From DATKEH01 sp035546355 (GTDB lineage Bacteria > Acidobacteriota > Thermoanaerobaculia > Multivoradales > JAIOJS01), in NCBI GenBank assembly GCA_035546355.1, contig DATKEH010000363.1, positions 1 to 7,494 on the forward strand: a DNA stretch of 7,494 nt. Reading direction: 5' to 3'. Position 1 is the stretch's first letter. Each line of letters starts with the position of its first letter. The notes under the pieces were generated by a model, which made no database searches, was not told where the DNA came from, and saw only the letters and a program-made list of their open reading frames with translations. The position numbers and the translations under genes were made by a program. Positions 5,784-7,494 of the stretch are shown here, in pieces.

Positions 5784-7112
5784 TCAGGGGTCGAGCAGGC
5801 GCTCCGACAGCCGGCTGCGCAGGCGCCGGTAGGGGTCCCAGCGGCTGCGGACCTGCTGCCATGCCTCCAGCCGCTCCCCGTCCATCGCCCGCAAGTCCTC
5901 GCGGGTGGTGAAGGCGTCCTTGGCCAGGTAGATGCGGCCGCCACAAGCGATGACGAAGTCGTTCAGCGCGGCGACCAGACCCGGAGTGCCGCGCTCGACG
6001 GGGAAATCGAGGGCGAGGGTGAAGCCGGCTCGCGGGAAGGAGAGCATCCCCCTGCCCTCCTCGCCGAGATCCTTGAGCACTGCCAGGAAGGGGTACCCGC
6101 CGGCGCTCCGCAGGTGGTCGACGAAATCCTCGACCACCTCCACCCCCGCCTCCGCCGGCAGCACGCACTGGTACTGGGTGAAACCGCGCCGCCCGTAGAG
6201 CCGGTTCCACGAGCCGACGGCGTCGAGCGGGTAGAAGAAGCTGTCGGGCGTCGCCAGGGTCCGCCGGTGCCGCGGCTGGTGGCGGTGATAGGTGGCGAGG
6301 TTGAAGGCGCCGACGGAGAGGCGGTTGAGCAGCCAGCGGGGGGCGTCGAAGGGGACGTCGATCGCCCGCCGCTCGCGCGGAGGCCTGGCCGGCGCCTCGC
6401 CGGGCTCGGCCCAGCGGCCGCAGAGCAGCATCCCACGCCCGAGCCGCGATCGCCCGCCCAGCCCCTCCACCCAGGCCGCGGTGAACGGCCACTGCTCGCC
6501 CATGCGGCGCAGCTCGCGCACCAGCTCGCCCAGCTTCGGCACCCGCCAGCTCTCGCAGACCAGCCACGGCGAGGGGATGGGGGCGAGCGGCAGCTCCACC
6601 TCCAGGATGTGCCCGGTCAGGCCCATGCCGCCGACCGTGGCCCAGAACAGCTCGGGCTCCACCGTCGGGGAGCACGCCACGTCCTCGCCGCCGGCCGTCA
6701 GCAGCCGCAAGCCGGTCACGTGCCCGCCGAGAGTGCCGGCGCGATGGTGGTTCTTGCCGTGCACGTCGGCGGCGACCATGCCGCCGAGGGTGACGTGCTC
6801 GGTGCCCGGCGAGACGGGGATCGACCAGCCGCGGCGCAGGAAGACCCGGTTCAGATGGCGTAGCGACAGCCCGGCCTCGGCGCGCAGGGACCCGCTCTGC
6901 GAATCGCAGTCCAGGATGCGGTCGGCGAGGACGCTGCCGGCGACCTCGAGGGCATCCCGCGGCGGCAGCGCGGCGTCGCCGTAGGCGCGGCCCAGGCCGC
7001 GCGTCAGCGGTAGCTCGCGGGCCACGGCGGCCAGGTCCTCCGAGCGGCGCTCCCTGCCGGGAGCGCGCTGCAGCCCCCAGCTGACCAGCGCGTCGCCCGC
7101 CGGCTCAGCCAT
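5784..7112 (-). CDS. dprE1: DprE1-like FAD-dependent polyprenyl-phosphoryl ribose 2'-oxidase
   Basis: This 442-residue protein (461 in M. tuberculosis DprE1) oxidises, by homology, the 2'-hydroxyl of polyprenyl-phosphoryl ribose to the keto form that DprE2 reduces to arabinose. The N-terminal FAD-binding half has TRGLGRAYGDAAL at 37-49, PGTEHVTLGGMVAADVHGKN at 102-121 and LFWATVGGMGLTG at 155-167. HGKNHH at 118-123 matches the block holding His132 and Lys134 of the M. tuberculosis enzyme. The C-terminal half keeps SFFYPLDAVGSWNRLYG at 291-307, GFTQYQ at 310-315, Lys347 (Lys367 equivalent) and YLAKD with Lys398 (Lys418 equivalent). The position of Cys387, the benzothiazinone target, is Ala367 in SFPRAGFTLALDFP. 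The ATG overlaps the mqnA stop by 8 bp (GATGGCTGA) with no Shine-Dalgarno, suggesting translational coupling. The frame is open further upstream, but that part is the mqnA shadow. Substrate lipid and sugar are inferred from family. Confidence 0.9.
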   Translation of the reverse strand: MAEPAGDALVSWGLQRAPGRERRSEDLAAVARELPLTRGLGRAYGDAALPPRDALEVAGSVLADRILDCDSQSGSLRAEAGLSLRHLNRVFLRRGWSIPVSPGTEHVTLGGMVAADVHGKNHHRAGTLGGHVTGLRLLTAGGEDVACSPTVEPELFWATVGGMGLTGHILEVELPLAPIPSPWLVCESWRVPKLGELVRELRRMGEQWPFTAAWVEGLGGRSRLGRGMLLCGRWAEPGEAPARPPRERRAIDVPFDAPRWLLNRLSVGAFNLATYHRHQPRHRRTLATPDSFFYPLDAVGSWNRLYGRRGFTQYQCVLPAEAGVEVVEDFVDHLRSAGGYPFLAVLKDLGEEGRGMLSFPRAGFTLALDFPVERGTPGLVAALNDFVIACGGRIYLAKDAFTTREDLRAMDGERLEAWQQVRSRWDPYRRLRSRLSERLLDP

Positions 7113-7494
7113 CGGCCGCCAGCGCCGGGTCGGCGGGCTGCAGCGTCTGAAGCCCAGGCGGCGCCGGCAGCAGCCCGCGGCCGTGGGCGCACGCGAGAAA
7201 CATCTCCAGCGACCGTCCCTTGTCGGCGTCGAGCTCGTAGTCGAGGTTGTGGCGCAGGTAGTGGTCGACCTCGGCCCGGTCGAGCCGCAGCTCGGCCGCG
7301 GCACGCGCCACCAGCGCCGCCTGCTCGACGCGGGCGGTCTCCAGGCTGGCGCGCAAGGCGGCGGCGAGACCCGCGGCGTCGCAGGGTTCGCGCACCGCCC
7401 AGACGGCGAAGACGAACGGCAGCCCGGTGAGCTCGCGCCACGCCGCGGCGAGGTCGAGGGTGTGGAAGCGGCGGCGGTCCACTCGCAGGGCCGC
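7105..7494 (-). CDS. mqnA: Chorismate dehydratase MqnA, C-terminal part (5' end outside window)
   Basis: The frame is open from the right edge for 129 residues to a TGA at 7105-7107. The fragment reads like the C-terminal third to half of MqnA, which dehydrates chorismate to 3-enolpyruvylbenzoate, the first step of futalosine-dependent menaquinone synthesis. The signature TLDLAAAWRELTGLPFVFAVW corresponds to the family's D-L-x-x-x-W-x-x-L-T-G-L-P-F-V-F-A-x-W block. The end DHYLRHNLDYELD, followed by an L-x-x-F helix and GLLP, matches the usual family C-terminus. It continues about 18 residues past that point with a Pro/Ala-rich tail. mqnC in the same gene run supports the call. An internal GTG at 7482 is not the true start, since conserved sequence must continue beyond the edge. 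Confidence 0.88.
   Translation of the reverse strand, partial: AALRVDRRRFHTLDLAAAWRELTGLPFVFAVWAVREPCDAAGLAAALRASLETARVEQAALVARAAAELRLDRAEVDHYLRHNLDYELDADKGRSLEMFLACAHGRGLLPAPPGLQTLQPADPALAADG

Noticed and set aside
5730..6863. 377-residue open frame on the plus strand
   Set aside because: It is antisense to dprE1, whose homology runs continuously through the region. No coding signature is seen.
7113..7304. N-terminal extension of dprE1 upstream of 7112
   Set aside because: The extra 64 residues are a shadow of mqnA with Arg/Ser/Thr/Cys-rich composition. Homology to DprE1 begins shortly after the ATG at 7112.

Overview
The window is very GC-rich DNA packed with genes, nearly all on the minus strand. 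It probably comes from a high-GC bacterium that makes menaquinone by the futalosine route and carries Hanks-type Ser/Thr kinases. Acidobacteriota, Myxococcota or a related group would fit. Some actinobacteria also use this route, and nothing here fixes the phylum. No RNA genes, insertion sequences, CRISPR arrays or tRNAs were seen.

Layout in the direction of minus-strand transcription (right to left): the 3' part of mqnA (chorismate dehydratase, cut by the right edge); a dprE1-like FAD oxidase overlapping it by 8 bp; a dprE2-like short-chain reductase; a small four-helix membrane protein of unknown role; mqnC (radical SAM cyclic dehypoxanthine futalosine synthase); a Ser/Thr-kinase-like gene lacking its whole catalytic centre; and a 708-residue GT-C membrane glycosyltransferase. 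Spacings are -8, 74, 17, 63, 7 and 47 bp, so the seven genes look like one transcription unit. No promoter for it is visible inside the window.

At the left edge, the last 37 codons of an unidentified plus-strand gene converge on this run. The 211-bp gap between them holds a perfect 12-bp stem-loop, two weaker stem-loops and a doubtful small membrane ORF.

Two biosynthetic themes are interleaved. MqnA and MqnC belong to futalosine-dependent menaquinone synthesis. The DprE1/DprE2 pair is the two-step epimerase known from mycobacteria, which converts decaprenyl-phosphoryl ribose to decaprenyl-phosphoryl arabinose, the D-arabinofuranose donor for cell-surface glycans. The GT-C enzyme at the end of the run uses the fold that normally takes polyprenyl-phosphate sugars, so it is a candidate user of such a donor. 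That link, and any functional link between menaquinone and the epimerase, is inference. The most unusual points are the kinase with an in-frame loss of roughly 100 residues, the alanine at the DprE1 position that is cysteine 387 in M. tuberculosis, and the coupling of mqnA to dprE1.
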